A stretch of DNA of 64,000 nt, taken from Micropterix aruncella. Lineage: Eukaryota > Arthropoda > Insecta > Lepidoptera > Micropterigidae. The notes under the pieces were generated by a model. That model made no database searches and was not told where the DNA came from. It saw nothing but the letters and a program-made list of their open reading frames with translations. The DNA is taken from NCBI GenBank assembly GCA_944548615.1, contig OX155957.1, positions 6,066,296 through 6,130,295 of the forward strand, in the 5' to 3' direction. Shown piece after piece: positions 36,097-48,186 of the stretch (its first letter is position 1; each line of letters opens with the position of its first letter). The translations under genes and the position numbers were made by a program.

Positions 36097-37029
36097 TATC
36101 TGTCGCGGAGCAACAAACATGCACAAAACCCACCTACTCAAAATATTATAAAAGGAAAGGACCGGAAGAAGACTCTACCCGAAGGCGGCAGGAAATGGTA
36201 TCGCCGAGGTGCAATGGCGACACCGGAATTAAGGAGATGGCGATGTGCAATGCCATCACTAGGATTACCTACCCCGAACGCCCAATAATCAAACACGTCT
36301 TAAGTGCCTCCAACGAGGCGTTTATTTTAATCATCACAATCAAGCCGTCAACGAGAAGCTAAAAGCAAACATCGAGATAAATGAGAGAGAAAGTACAAAC
36401 CGTCGCGAATCTAACCGCCGTGTTTCGCACGCAAAACGTCACCACAAACAACGAAAACCACATCGCAGCGACTTCTCAGCAGAGAGCTTTTCATCTTGTG
36501 CTACGGCAGTCCGAAGACTGGTGGTGAAGGGGAAGGTTTCAACTGAGGGCGCCGCGACGCAGTATAAACTCAAAACACGAAAAACTAGCGCGCTCACACG
36601 ATCGCTTCCAGCGACTTTCCGGTCGGGAGCCTTACTTCCGGTGGCTACTTAATGCAAAGTAGGTCGGGGGAGGGATCGCCGGTGGCGTCCAGAAGCGATA
36701 AACGTGCGAAATCTAATGTGCGAAACACGACACAACTGAAGCTCAAGCGCCGCCCGCGGGACGTCAGCTCGCGGGGGCAGACGGCGGGCGACTGAAGTGT
36801 GGCGCCCCGAGCAGGTGTATATCTGGCGACCGGCCGGAGTGAAGGAGACAGCGCGAGACAAGAGGGAGACGAGGCGACCGCCGCCACGGCAAATAATATA
36901 TATAGGCGATAGTGTGTAAGGAGAATCAATCAATTTGTACGCGTCACTTTTGGAGAAATAAACAACTACTGCAATTCGAATATCGATCGCGAGTTTTCAT
37001 TCTAACGACGGAAACCCTCGCGACATATC
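36097..37029 (+). mobile_element. Solo LTR, Gypsy-type (family 2, 925 bp)
   Basis: The unit 36101-37025 starts TGTCGCGGAGCAACAAACAT and ends AACCCTCGCGACA, so the ends form a 7-bp inverted repeat TGTCGCG/CGCGACA. TATC flanks both sides (36097-36100, 37026-37029). A TATA-like TATATATA at 36897-36904 precedes AATAAA at 36957-36962, the order expected of U3-R in a plus-strand LTR. GC content is much higher than the flanks. Two overlapping minus-strand 94-codon frames inside are not genes. No internal retroelement region is adjacent. Confidence 0.88.
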
Positions 37030-37597
37030 AAATGACCAACGAACGGGGATTTTGTATAAATAAATAAAATATTTATCGCAACTTTTTCAAATTGAAATTT
37101 ATTTTATTAGTACCTACTTGACCATTAATAGGATAATAAAATCTTATTCATTCTATACAAAATTTATTTCCTTTTTTTATGGACCACTGGGACACATTTA
37201 TGTCTTGTCAAGGTATACAAAATCTATTGAACCAATCTTCACAAAAGTTGACATATACGAGAATATTATTTACATGGCCCTTTGTTTTCTAAATGTCAAC
37301 AGCTTTATGTATTCTAAATGACAATTCTCTAAGGCAAAGCTTATGGTCCTTAAAGGGTTAAATAATTGTTTCCATGCAAATATACTGGGATAAAATATTA
37401 CAAAAAAAAAAAATCAAATGATGTCATTCTCAAATTCAATATTTTTTTTCTAGTACGAATTAAAAATGCAATGAAAGTCTTTATGAAATATGAGTTCTTT
37501 AAATACCTGGAAATTGCAATAGACGAGGCTTTAAATAGAATGATAACTGAAATGACCTTTTCCAAAAAGGTAACCAATTAAAAATAAGAAATACTCA
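37030..37597. other. Unassigned AT-rich sequence
   Basis: Nothing recognised. The 67- and 71-codon frames have no motifs. Confidence 0.3.
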
Positions 37598-37745
37598 CGG
37601 TGTATCAAAACTAATATTTTAAAGAAGTAAAGTTTGTAAGTTTATACGTTTGTATCTAGGAGATAATATTTTTTATCCAATATCAAAAATGCTTTCACTA
37701 ATGGAAAGCTACATTATCGACAAGTACTATAGACCATATTTATTT
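37598..37745 (+). repeat. Possible Helitron 5'-end remnant
   Basis: AACTAATATTTTAAAGAAGTAAAGTTTGT resembles the run at 48187-48215 (ACTAATATTATAAAGAGGTA, then AAGTTTGTG), and both continue with AATGGAAAGCTACATTA / AATAGAAAGCCACATTA about 100 bp later. The left end is too diverged to define. Confidence 0.45.
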
Positions 37746-38290
37746 GTAATAAATTTTGTTTTCAATACAAAATTAGGATATTTGTAAATCAAGTCTGAGA
37801 AACATCAGCTAATGAGTTGTTTATCGGCGTGCGCTGAAGAAACGGTTTGATATATTTGAAAATAAGGTGCCACAAAATATCGGCATGAAAAATATCTATT
37901 AAATAGTCTGCGACGGAATATATCTAGCTTTTATAATTAAGCTTCGATAACTACTTCTATATCTTCAAAAAGAAAAAGAATTAGGCCACGTTTACTTAAA
38001 GACATTAGCAATGAAATATAAAGTCTTATGAAGATAAATGACTTCATCTTCACGACTGTTAAATGGAGATAAAATTAGCTATATATTATAAGTATTTAGG
38101 TGATATAGTTTAGGAGATATTTGTTAGGAGATATTTGTATTTATTTTAAGTTTCTTCATAACAATATCTTCCTAATATAATATACATAGACGAATAAATT
38201 CGGATAATGTAAATTTTAAACGATTATTCTATGTGTATAAATTAGTCAAACAATTGGGCAGATCCATAATATTTCAAATTATAAAAGTAC
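37746..38290. other. Unassigned AT-rich sequence
   Basis: TTTAGGAGATATTTGT occurs here (38109-38140) and again after the tandem duplication (38969), so a short flanking repeat brackets it. Confidence 0.35.
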
Positions 38291-38872
38291 TGCACAATTA
38301 ATTATATTAAATATAATATCAGACAACAATGGACAAGTTGCATACTTCAGGAATTTGTGCATATGTTACTTATCTCACTAAATATAAAATAAATAAGAAC
38401 TAGCAAATTGGCAATCGCGATTTGCTCGTTTAAATCTTAATTTAATAAATGAGTAAATGCATCGTAATCTATTTTAATTAAAATCAGAAAGTATTACTTT
38501 TCTACTTTCCCAATGAAAATAAATGGTGTTACGAGAAGTATGCAAATAGGGAAAGTCACGCTTTAAAATTTGAGTTTGCACTGCACAATTAATTATATTA
38601 AATATAATATCAGATAACAATGGACAAGTTGCATACTTCAGGAATATGTGCATATGTTACTTATCTCACTAAATATAAAATAAATAAGAACTAGCAAATT
38701 GGCAATCGCGATTTGCTCGTTTAAATCTTAATTTAATAAATGAGTAAATGCATCGTAATCTATTTTAATTAAAATCAGAAAGTATTACTTTTCTACTTTC
38801 CCAATGAAAATAAATGGTGTTACGAGAAGTATGGAAATAGGGAAAGTCACGCTTTAAAATTTGAGTTTGCAC
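38291..38872. repeat. 291-bp tandem duplication, nearly perfect
   Basis: Units 38291-38581 and 38582-38872 are aligned without indels. I see only three differences: CAGACAAC/CAGATAAC, AATTTG/AATATG and ATGCAAAT/ATGGAAAT. AT-rich with no coding frame. Such identity implies a very recent duplication or an assembly artefact. Confidence 0.96.
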
Positions 38873-39483
38873 GAAAGCTACACGTTTTGAGATCCTGGAA
38901 ATCTAAAAAAGCTTTTAAAAAAGATTTCGGGAAAGTGTATGTGTGTGTTTATGTGTGTGTGTGTTATAGTTTAGGAGATATTTGTATTTATTTTAAGTCA
39001 AGCAACTTTATTTTAAGTCATGCAACTTTATTTTAGTCTGCAACTTTACTTTTGGTCATGGAATTATCTTTATTGAACCTCAAATTCGTTGAAAGAATAG
39101 GCGTAATTGAACTCGAAAGCAATAAAGCAATCATGCGATACTGTCAGACAAGTTCAACCGCTGAATGACTTGCGGCTAGGTGAAAGCCAATAATAAAAAA
39201 AAGTTATCAAAGGCAATACAGACGACGAGAAAGTTTTCTCTGTTTTCTTTCGAGTTATGGCCGTAATAAATATATTTTCCCCTCACTTTTCGCACAGCCG
39301 CAGATGAAATAACGCATTCACGCATTTATCCTTTTCGCCCTTTCAGATAGGTCCCTCCTACATTGGCCGAGATTGTTTTCTGAGCCTTTCTTGTACACCT
39401 CTATGTATTTTAGGGCGCTTACACGTGTATGGGGAGCAATATTGATTTTTAGATGAAATATAAGTACGTAAGAAGCTTTAATC
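38873..39483. other. Unassigned sequence
   Basis: Contains GTGTGTGTTTATGTGTGTGT near 38940 and three TTTATTTTAAGTCA-type short repeats at 38990-39035. No gene. Confidence 0.35.
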
Positions 39484-40148
39484 AGGTTGTGACGGGCCAC
39501 CCCTCACTAGACTCCAAATTGTTTGATGTGAGGAGGTGGTGTCAACTTGCGGGTTATCTCCGTATTGAAAGTCGATTGAAAGTATATCAGAAGGTATTTA
39601 TTGTATCAGAAGGAATTTATAGTGATCTATATTGCCAGTTTGTTAACGCTTCCCGAATATGCTAGGGGTTGGCGCGAATGCGGTGGCTATCTGCCTGAAG
39701 TTACGAGGGTTTATTGCTAAGGATTATAGTTTGTGCTCAGAGTATCTTATACTCGACACGGCTCGAGTCTGTAGGAGTTCAGACTGATGCTTGCTCGTCT
39801 CGATATGAGGAACGAAGGAAGAGGTACCCAAAATGGTCGGAGCTGTTGACCTAACTCGTGAGTGTAGTACCGGGTTGGTTCCGCCGCTGTCTTGTGGGGA
39901 GTGATCATTCCATAAATGATACCCTGGTGCTATTTTCGCCTCCTTGTAAAGGCCGAAAAATGACGCAATTCAAAATATTCTGAGTAAAAATGTTGTTCAA
40001 TGTAACTGATTTGACAAAGTAATTAAAATTCGTGCTAATTCAGCGCTTCACGAGGTGGAACAATGACTGTATTGACGTCAGTGCATTTCACTGGAATTCA
40101 ATGCATTTGTTGACTGGCATGTACGATACTTAGGGATCGTTACAAGTT
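39484..40148. mobile_element. Solo LTR, Gypsy-type (family 1, second copy)
   Basis: The 657-bp unit 39488-40144 starts TGTGACGGGCCACCCCTCAC and ends GGGATCGTTACA, clearly the same family as 27776-28374. The flanks are AGGT and AGTT, a 4-bp duplication with one difference, so this copy is older or the duplication has decayed. It is longer than the first copy through small insertions. Confidence 0.82.
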
Positions 40149-41359
40149 ATTTTTTAAACGCGTCGGGAAAAGACACCACACATACTGCGCACGAATTCAA
40201 AAATCATCTTAGAATGCGCTTCAAAATCAAATGAACAATCGATAGTACGACGCGCCACGGGTGCTGGCGCTTCAGTGACACAATTTTTTTAAACCTAAAC
40301 TTAGCGCCCCTTTAAATTGCCGCCCGGGACAGGGTCCCCTGATTGCCCCACCCCCACCCCCCTTACTAGATGATGTGATCAAAACAGGAAAAAGTTGCAA
40401 TTTATAAATGTGGGTCTATATAGACCACTTTGGGAAATACTGGTCTACATTGTACACCTAATTTTTATGCCAGAGCATAATGCATGATTTCGCGCGTTTC
40501 CCTTTTGAAGGAAGAAGTTAGCGACGCCGCTGTAATGTATACTGTAAAATGGGTAAAGTTTACTAATAACCGATCTACAAGCGGCAAAAACTTGAGCTCT
40601 TTCAAACTCCCTTTGCGCTGTGTTTCCGCGACTTCTCTAGCAGAAAGTCGGATTAAATATCCGAGAATCGTTTGAATTTATTCTTCCCTATCGAATTGCT
40701 TCGCGTTGGTCTAAAGGTGTTTTAAATGTGTACTTGGGCACTAGAGCAGAAACTGATAGCGCCATTTTTTATTATTCATGACGAGGTAAAAAAGGGGCGT
40801 TCAAAATAAAGTAATGAGTTACAAAACTCTTTGAAACCATATCATCGACCTATGAAAAATTCTTCGTATTCGTATAATGAAAATTTATCCGATTTGTTAC
40901 TATATTTTAAATTTTCCTGTCCACCTACTGTCAAAAAGGGAAAGTATAGTGAACGCACAAAGTTTTTTTTCGATAAGAATATCCATTTTGAGCACCCTGG
41001 GACGATTAGGAACATTTCCAGATTGAAGTCTGTCCGGGTGTATATGTGTGTGTGTGTGTGGCTGTGTGTATTCCTCCACGATAGCGCCCAAACGCTTAAT
41101 TTGATTGACCTGAAATTTGGCTTGCAGGTATCATCTGGTCATGGCAAGAGTTGAAAAGTTTGTTGTTGAAATCGGTCCACCATAGGGCGCAGTAGTCATA
41201 TTTGAATCTCGTAATATCGTACTTAGAGACTTGAAATTTAGTACACAGATACCTTATTGGGCCGAAATAACATTGTAAATAATATACAAGCGATACTAAT
41301 AATATCTAAATTCCGCCTTACTTTTTAATAAAATATTAACGCCGTCTGTTGGCGCTTAC
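40149..41359. other. Unassigned sequence
   Basis: Holds a C-rich run near 40350 (CCCCACCCCCACCCCCCTTA), and a TG-rich segment at 41042-41068 following AGATTGAAGTCTGTC, which resembles 8066-8110. The 107-codon frame at 40831-41154 has no domain. Confidence 0.4.
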
Positions 41360-41556
41360 ACGGGAAACAAACCGTGTCGCCCGAGACAATCACTAACAGA
41401 ACCCAACCGGGTTCGTCCGCCGGCCGACAGAAGGCGCTCAACGACTTTATTTATGAAATTAATATTCAGATGAAAGTCTTTGGCTACTCACCGGGAAATT
41501 CTTGGAGTGACACAATCGTTTCTTTTTAATTACTGTCTAACCCGTTTTTTTTATCG
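41360..41556 (-). repeat. Dispersed ~200-bp repeat (ATCGGTTGTGTCACC family)
   Basis: The reverse complement aligns to 20708-20910 over its length: ACGATTGTGTCACTCC, AGTAGCCAA, ATATTAATTTCATAAATAAA, TTGAGCGCC, GTCGGCCGGCGGACGA. Confidence 0.75.
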
Positions 41557-41679
41557 ATGTCTGTTTTCGAAAGGTTCATAATTTGTGAATCTTGACCTAA
41601 GGTGTGAAATTGATTCAGGTGTAACGTAACTGTCATGATGATGATGATGAAATGAAAGGGGATAGGGGTAGGGATGGGG
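41557..41679. other. Unassigned sequence
   Basis: A GATGATGATGATGA run at about 41637-41650 is followed by a purine-rich GGGGATAGGGGTAGGGATGG stretch. Confidence 0.4.
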
Positions 41680-42014
41680 GGAGGATGCCAATAAGTTTAG
41701 CATGTCTTCATGGTTATTGCAGTTTCATAGACTCGATACATTTATGTTATATTTATGTTAATTTATAAACTGGTATATATTTATGTAAATTTATTGACAT
41801 TTGAACATTTTATCAAATACTACCTGATATTTGGAGATTAAATGTGCCCTATGACACTCGGGATGACATGACGATCCTAAAAATATCACACATTTCTAAT
41901 CGGTTTAAGTGTGTAGCAGTTATGGTGGAATAAAGAAACGGAAAACATACATAGATAAAGCTATGTATGTTTTTATAAAAAATTCAATAAAAAAAATTGT
42001 TACACAGTCGTGTG
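41680..42014 (+). repeat. CACGACTGCC-family copy, left end lost
   Basis: TTATTGACATTTGAACATTT, ATGACACTCGGGATGACAT, TAATCGGTTTAAG and GGTGGAATAAAGAAACGGAA, ending ACACAGTCGTG near 42012, follow the family order of 52419-52860. The left end is not recognisable. Confidence 0.75.
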
Positions 42015-42179
42015 AAAACTACCGCCTAGTTCCAAGAGGTTAGAATCAGTTTTCTATGAATTTAAATGTCAAATTACCTCGGAAGGTTTCAGCGTCGCCA
42101 CAAAGGTTTCAGTGATGGTCATCCTAATTCATGGTCATTCCATTGTGGGTTCGCTGAGCAGGTTTAGTTAGTGTAACGA
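42015..42179. other. Unassigned sequence
   Basis: Nothing recognised. Confidence 0.3.
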
Positions 42180-42640
42180 ATAACTCTCCGTAGGCTTAGG
42201 TGGAGGATTTCGCAGCGCCGCGCCTCGCGACAAATCCTTCCAATTCGACGATTTAACGCGCGGCGATCCGAGCCCAAGTAGCCATTATTTTTTACAGCCC
42301 CGATTAAATTCTCGCCGAAACCTTTGACGTTCCCTTTTTAAAGCGCCGCCCGGGCTGCGGAGGGAGGAGCCTGCCGATGTCCCGAAGCGGATATCCGGAT
42401 TCCCTTTCGGCAGCAATGAATATTCAATTAGATCCGACTTGAGCATAGTGCGGCGCTGTGGAGTCTTCTTGCGCCGCGCGCTGTCGAACTTGGGACGTCC
42501 CTAATCACTTCGCTGCTCCGTCACTTCGCCACGCCCGGTGCGGTTCGGCGATCCACCCCAAGGAATCGCATACAATGGACACAGCATACCGAGTTAGAAC
42601 AGTAAAGCTACTCTCGAGTACAAAAGCTGGGATAAGACGA
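42180..42640. other. GC/CpG-rich island of unknown role
   Basis: A block of about 400 bp with high GC and CpG (for example GCAGCGCCGCGCCTCGCGAC, GCGCCGCCCGGGCTGCGG) and no repeat partner in the window. A 72-codon frame at 42458-42676 is not convincing. A LINE tail begins immediately downstream. It could be a host regulatory region or promoter, or an unrecognised element. Confidence 0.3.
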
Positions 42641-42657
42641 AAAGTAAAGGGAGCGAA

Positions 42658-43190
42658 TAATAATAATAATAATTAAACGCTTTATTTGCTTTAACAAAAA
42701 GGCGACCTTATTGCCTAAAAGCAATATCTTACAGCTAACCTTAACCAAGTGGAATAACATGATATGCGGTAAAAATAAACTAATAAATTAAATCATTTAA
42801 ATTCAGCAGGAAAACAAAACAATACATTTAAGCAAAAACAAACAATAAACCTATAATGACGCAGGAGACGCAATAGGGAGGAAAAAAATATGGAAAAATA
42901 AGGAAAAGTGTATGGGCGTCGGTTCAAGTGTTCTTTGAGCCTGCGTTTGAAGCAAAACAAACTAGGTGCTATCCTTATACGCGTGGGTAAAGCATTCCAG
43001 AGACGGGCTCCGCGTACAGAGAAGGAGTGCGAGAAAAAATCACTACTGTAACTAGGGATCGAGAACAGTAGGTTGTCTTCAGATCTCAGAGGGCGCCCGT
43101 GAGAAGATAGAGGTTTGAACCTACTTATAAGATAGTTCGGAGCCGCCCCCTTCAGGATTCTGAAGAGCAAACCTAGGACTCTCGAATACT
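42658..43190 (-). pseudogene. 5'-truncated CR1-like LINE, RT C-terminus
   Basis: The minus-strand frame 42793-43170 (about 125 codons) encodes the post-RT end of a CR1/L2-type LINE: LFRILKGAAPNYLISRFKPL, then SHGRPLRSEDNL..., SFSVRGARLWNALPTRIRIA and FKRRLKEHL. About 115 bp of 3' UTR end in an (ATT)n tail at 42658-42675. The open frame with only its upstream part missing suggests a fairly recent 5'-truncated insertion. The same family is at 27448-28590. Confidence 0.85.
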
Positions 43191-43205
43191 AAGATGCTTT
43201 ATGAC

Positions 43206-43325
43206 TACAGTGTTAAAAAATTGTCCTTGTAATGTGTAAATTACCTTGTAATGTGTAATTAATTAAATTGTCCTTGTAATGTGTAATTAAATTGTCCTTG
43301 TAATGTGTAATTAATTAAATTTATT
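43206..43325. repeat. ~27-30-bp tandem repeat
   Basis: TTGTCCTTGTAATGTGTAAT with AATTAAA-type spacers occurs four times, the second unit shortened. Confidence 0.92.
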
Positions 43326-43417
43326 TTTATTTCCTGGTGTATTCTAATATTTTCTAACGTTTCAATTATGATAGAAAAATTGTTTGCTTAACTGCATGTA
43401 TGACTTGTATACCCTTA

Positions 43418-44329
<912 letters not shown>

Positions 44330-44458
44330 TAAATACACAATACATAAATATTTCATAAGAAAACCGTACTAAAAAAAAACAGTAGTTCGTGTTTTTTTAT
44401 TATTTTTAATACATACATTAATATATAATTATTTACAATATTTTTATTATTTTTAACT

Positions 44459-44497
44459 ACACGCGCGTAACGCCTATAGTTAGCGTTACGCGCGTGT
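44459..44497. repeat. GC-rich palindrome
   Basis: ACACGCGCGTAACGC, an 8-base loop, then GCGTTACGCGCGTGT: a perfect 15-bp inverted repeat. It may mark an element end or a cruciform. A 105-codon frame begins just after it at 44496 without recognisable content. Confidence 0.9.
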
Positions 44498-45150
44498 GAG
44501 GGTTATCAAATATCTCGAAAGTTTGGGACCTGCGCTGGAGGAGGGGCGGCCATATTGCGGCTATATGCGAATTTCGTTCAACGGCAGCACAGTCGGCGCG
44601 GACGACGCTTATGGCACAATATCTAATATGCTCTTACGATTTGTGGTAGGATTCGTGACGTCACCCGCTTCGATTGCAGAAGCTACTGTCTGTATACTGT
44701 GCCCTTCGTCCGAAGTCCGTGTCGACGCCCTCCAATCACCACTGAATGGAAACCGGTGTTCATGGATGTGGTGGAATGACAATGTCCTTTTAATATATTT
44801 TTTTACATTTTAGTTTAGTAGAAGTGGGGAAATTTGCCTTTTAGTTTTGAAAAGAATAAAAAAAAATGGTTGCAATACTTCAACATCTTAGGGTGCCGCA
44901 AATAGCGCTAAAGTTGTATAAAAATGAACTTTGATAAATATTAATTATAAATTCCTCGTTCATGTAAAATGTTCCAAAATATGGTTGTAAAGACAAAAAA
45001 ATATATGTTACAAAATATAATAATAATATAATATCTTCTATCCCTAATGATTACAAATGTTACAGCTGCAAAATGTTTGTTTCGCCTTCATTGGCACACT
45101 AAACTATTTTTTTAATTAAATTTTGGCCTATTCTTACTTTAGTCAATTTT
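44498..45150. other. Unassigned; GC-richer at 44510-44770
   Basis: No domain in the 105-codon frame at 44496-44813. Its base composition is coding-like for about 250 bp, but there is no homology I recognise. Confidence 0.3.
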
Positions 45151-45152
45151 TA

Positions 45153-45315
45153 CACGACTGCCCAAAAAAGAGTGTTATGTGTTTAGGATTCATCTATGTA
45201 TGTTTTCCGTTTATTAATTCCACCATAATTTCTAAACGCCTGAACCGATGTAGAAGTGTGTCGTATTGTTAGAATCGTTTGGTCGTCCGGAGTGTCAAAG
45301 GGTACGTGCCGCGAC
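45153..45315 (-). repeat. CACGACTGCC-family fragment (minus)
   Basis: CACGACTGCCCAAAAAAGAG, GGATTCATCTATGTATG, AATTCCACCATAATTTCTAA and TTAGAATCGTTTGGTCGTC follow the family in reverse. Confidence 0.85.
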
Positions 45316-45665
45316 CCCTTGCTCTTATTTAAAGGAGAAAGCAGCGTTTATAATATAAATCGCCGTGTAATGCGATGCGTGTTGACATCCAGTATTTGAC
45401 AGTTTAGTTTTATTGTTCGTTCTTCCTCTTCGCGGCCGCCAGGAATAGATCCGGTAGGCCTAGTAACGAAGAGAAATATTTGGAATATTGATTTAGCAAA
45501 ATACATTATATAAAGTGTTACACTCTACAAAATGATACCGATTTTCAAATAACCTTTTTTGGTTCTTACAAATACATATATTCCAATCTAACATTTTGGA
45601 AAATTATAAAACTACGCAATTGTACTCGGGAAAAATCTGGTATATATTTGAGGAAACCCTGCTTT
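45316..45665. other. Unassigned sequence
   Basis: Nothing recognised. The junction is with two separated CACGACTGCC fragments on either side, so it may be an insertion between parts of one copy. Confidence 0.35.
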
Positions 45666-45862
45666 TTTATTAACTTCTAAACGCTTGTACCGATTTCGAA
45701 GTCTGTGATATTGTTAGAATCGTTATGTCATCCCGAGTGTCCATCCCAAATGTCAAAAAAATACTTGTCCCAATGTTCAAATGTCAATAAATTCACATAA
45801 ATATATCATGTTTAGTGTCAAATTAAAGGTCTGATTGAGTACAATTCTGAAATCTATCTATA
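45666..45862 (-). repeat. CACGACTGCC-family fragment (minus)
   Basis: ATTAACTTCTAAACGCTTGT, TTATGTCATCCCGAGTGTC, TCAATAAATTCACATAAATA and GGTCTGATTGAGTACA are in family order on the minus strand. It may be the remainder of the 45153 copy. Confidence 0.8.
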
Positions 45863-46045
45863 TGGATAAAAAAATAAAAAATAAAATACAAACGGAGCTG
45901 CCATGGAATTCACCGACCAAAAATCGGGCCCATCATATATACTTTTTTTTGTTTTTTTTTACACTTCTAGGAGGTGAAGGGTGGATTCCGGACTGACGAC
46001 CGGCGGTGGTAGGTTTAGGACAGCTGTCTTGCCACATGTGAGCGT
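45863..46045. other. Probable 3' flank of the LINE relic
   Basis: Contains an A-rich run at 45867-45890. On the minus strand this would lie downstream of the LINE relic and may be its 3' UTR and tail. Not certain. Confidence 0.35.
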
Positions 46046-46309
46046 TCACCTTACCACCCATTCACTCCCCCTTCGAAGCCATAGAATTTGAGATGCAGAG
46101 ATCGCGGTTTTAGATAATTTTTCTAGAAAGGATTTGATTATTTTCCTGGAGAGACTAAGATCTTTAAAAAGGTGAAACAAAGATTTAGCTGGCAGGCCAC
46201 GAGCGCCTACTTCCACAGCGTGAAGGTGAACAGTGAAGCCGTTCCGGATGACGGCATTTGCGAGGTCATGGTATTTATTTAAAAAATTCCATGACCTCAT
46301 ATAAATCAC
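46046..46309 (-). pseudogene. Non-LTR retrotransposon relic (post-RT segment)
   Basis: The minus-strand frame reads NKYHDLANAVIRNGFTVHLH, AVEVGARGLPAKSLFHLFKD, then LSKTAISASQILWLRR. It matches the KYxDLxxxxxxxGxxVxxxxVEVGxRGFxxxS...SxxSxxxWLRR segment found after the reverse-transcriptase domain in several non-LTR retrotransposons. The RT core is absent. An unrecognised 112-codon minus frame (46306-46644) lies upstream and could be decayed element sequence. Confidence 0.75.
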
Positions 46310-46751
46310 AAATATTTCCTAAAAAAACCGTAATAAAAATATTTATAATTACAATAGTTCACATTTTGTAATCGCGTCTTTTTTAATATATTGACTTGTT
46401 GCTCTGGTGTATTCTTCTCTTGTGGCACAGACATTGAATCACAGACATTTTGAGCCGTACCGGTCTCCAGTTTCACAGCTCTCTCCACTACTTGCGCGTG
46501 ACAAGAAAGCCGGGGAAAGTCGTTAACCACTTTACTATTTGTTTCAGCTTCAGATACCTTCCGTATAAAGGCTTTGAGAGAGTCACTGGAAACATTATTT
46601 AACAAGGGGGGTTCAGTTACGTTATTTTCAGGCCATAAGATCATGTCGATGTATTCCTTTGCATCGAAGTTTACTTTGGAACTTTAAACTGCATGACTCC
46701 ACCTTAACTTACCGTTCATGTTTTGGAAACACGAGACAGGCATTCCTGCAC
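46310..46751. other. Unassigned; 112-codon minus frame
   Basis: The frame 46306-46644 (minus) encodes a polar peptide (LKAFIRKVSEAETNSKVVND) with no domain I know. It may be the N-terminal side of a rearranged LINE or chance. Confidence 0.3.
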
Positions 46752-47130
46752 ATGTAATTATTAAAACATAACTATCACGATAGTTGTCATGGCTGTAATA
46801 TTTATATTCAATATTACCTACATACAAATAATCAAAATATACTGATGTAATTTAATGGTCAGGGAGAATAATATATTAAAATGGAAATGCTAATTCTATG
46901 TAGACTAATCATAGACAATTTATTTTATTGTCAATCCAGCAATCTGCCTTCGTATTTTAAAAAAATAAATAGATGTATAATAAATGATTAGAATGTCAGC
47001 TATCATATTACCATTATGTTTAAAACTTTACAAGTTTCATTAATCATCAACATGGCAAATAAACTCAGAATTTTCAATCTCCCTTATACCTACCATAAAT
47101 TGGGTTTCTTACCAATTTATTTACAATTAT
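46752..47130 (+). repeat. ~390-bp dispersed repeat, copy B
   Basis: See 33757-34150. Same orientation and order of landmarks, with scattered substitutions and short indels. Confidence 0.85.
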
Positions 47131-47289
47131 CTTTATCAAATTATTTACTATTTACGATTGTACAGTGCATTAGATTGCTCAACGCAGTACTACGATTTGG
47201 CAGCAAGAATTTTACTACCAAACGCAACGTGTAGGTGGCACTCTTATCTTATCTCTCCGTATTATCATTGATTATAATGGTATTATTTC

Positions 47290-47940
47290 TGTTATGTAAT
47301 CATGTTTTGGGAGTAATTGGGCCCTCGTTGAGTTGGCCACGAAGACCCATTCTGTTCAGAGTTGGTCACACTCACGGGTCAACACCATCCGATGGCCTCC
47401 ACGCATGAAGGGCGAGCCTGGGTAGGACTCTGGCCTTATGGTTAGTTTCCCCTGGGAATCAACCTTCTGGCGCTCCTGGATGGTCTGCGCACCGTGCGGT
47501 ATAAGCCAATCGATTGCGCACTCTGACTAACAGTCGGGGGAGTCTGGAAGCAGTACTGTTTCCTATAAAGCGGGGGTGGTTACGGACCTTACGGCGACTG
47601 CTCTTAAAACGACCATCGGCTACCCGATCCTGTGTGAACAGCCGGGCAAAGGATGCCGTGGTCCGCGTTGGATTCAGTATACACCGTTTCACCGCTTCGT
47701 AAGGGAGAGGACCGCGCAAGCGACCTCGAACTCGTAACCAATCGAGAGACTGGAGTAATCTAGTCGCAATTGGAAGCGGTTAAAGCGTTCGCCTCTTACG
47801 GGTTTGTGGCTAGACGGTGGACTGTTTTTGTCCTAAGTCTTCTGCGCTCACTCCAGGGAGATAGAACGACTAATCGTTAAAACTTTCTGAGGTGACGGGC
47901 TCGCCCGCTGTAGTCGACAACTCTAGTTGTTATGTAATCA
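47290..47940 (+). mobile_element. GC-rich 665-bp family copy with 13-bp TSD
   Basis: The element 47303-47927 is flanked by TGTTATGTAATCA at 47290-47302 and 47928-47940, a perfect 13-bp duplication. The left end reads GGGAGTAATTGGGCCCTCGT and the right end GCCCGCTGTAGTCGACAACTC. It is more diverged and shorter (625 bp) than 16484-17148, with a deletion near 47780. The identical duplication length in two independent copies is strong evidence of mobility. Confidence 0.9.
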
Positions 47941-48186
47941 ACCTATAAAAAAAGATAGTTGGCACTGGTAATTAAACGTTATTATCCTAGTTATCGTTGG
48001 TTAAATTGTTAGGTGTTTATAATCAATCGGTCCTATATAAAAAACATTAATTATCTATGATAATGTATGTTATTATTGACGGCTAAATAAATTGCTATTA
48101 GTTTGGCCATCAATATTATAAGTGCCACCTGTATTTCGCTCTAACGAGAGGGTTGCCAAATCGTTGTTTGAAGTTGCGCAATCTAA
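47941..48186. other. Unassigned AT-rich sequence
   Basis: Nothing recognised. Confidence 0.3.

Noticed and set aside
36645..36933. Two overlapping 94-codon minus-strand frames
   Set aside because: They lie wholly inside the GC-rich solo LTR on the strand opposite to its regulatory landmarks and share no homology I recognise.
44496..44813. 105-codon plus-strand frame next to a GC palindrome as a gene
   Set aside because: Composition is coding-like but there is no homology, and its start overlaps the palindrome. Kept only as unassigned.
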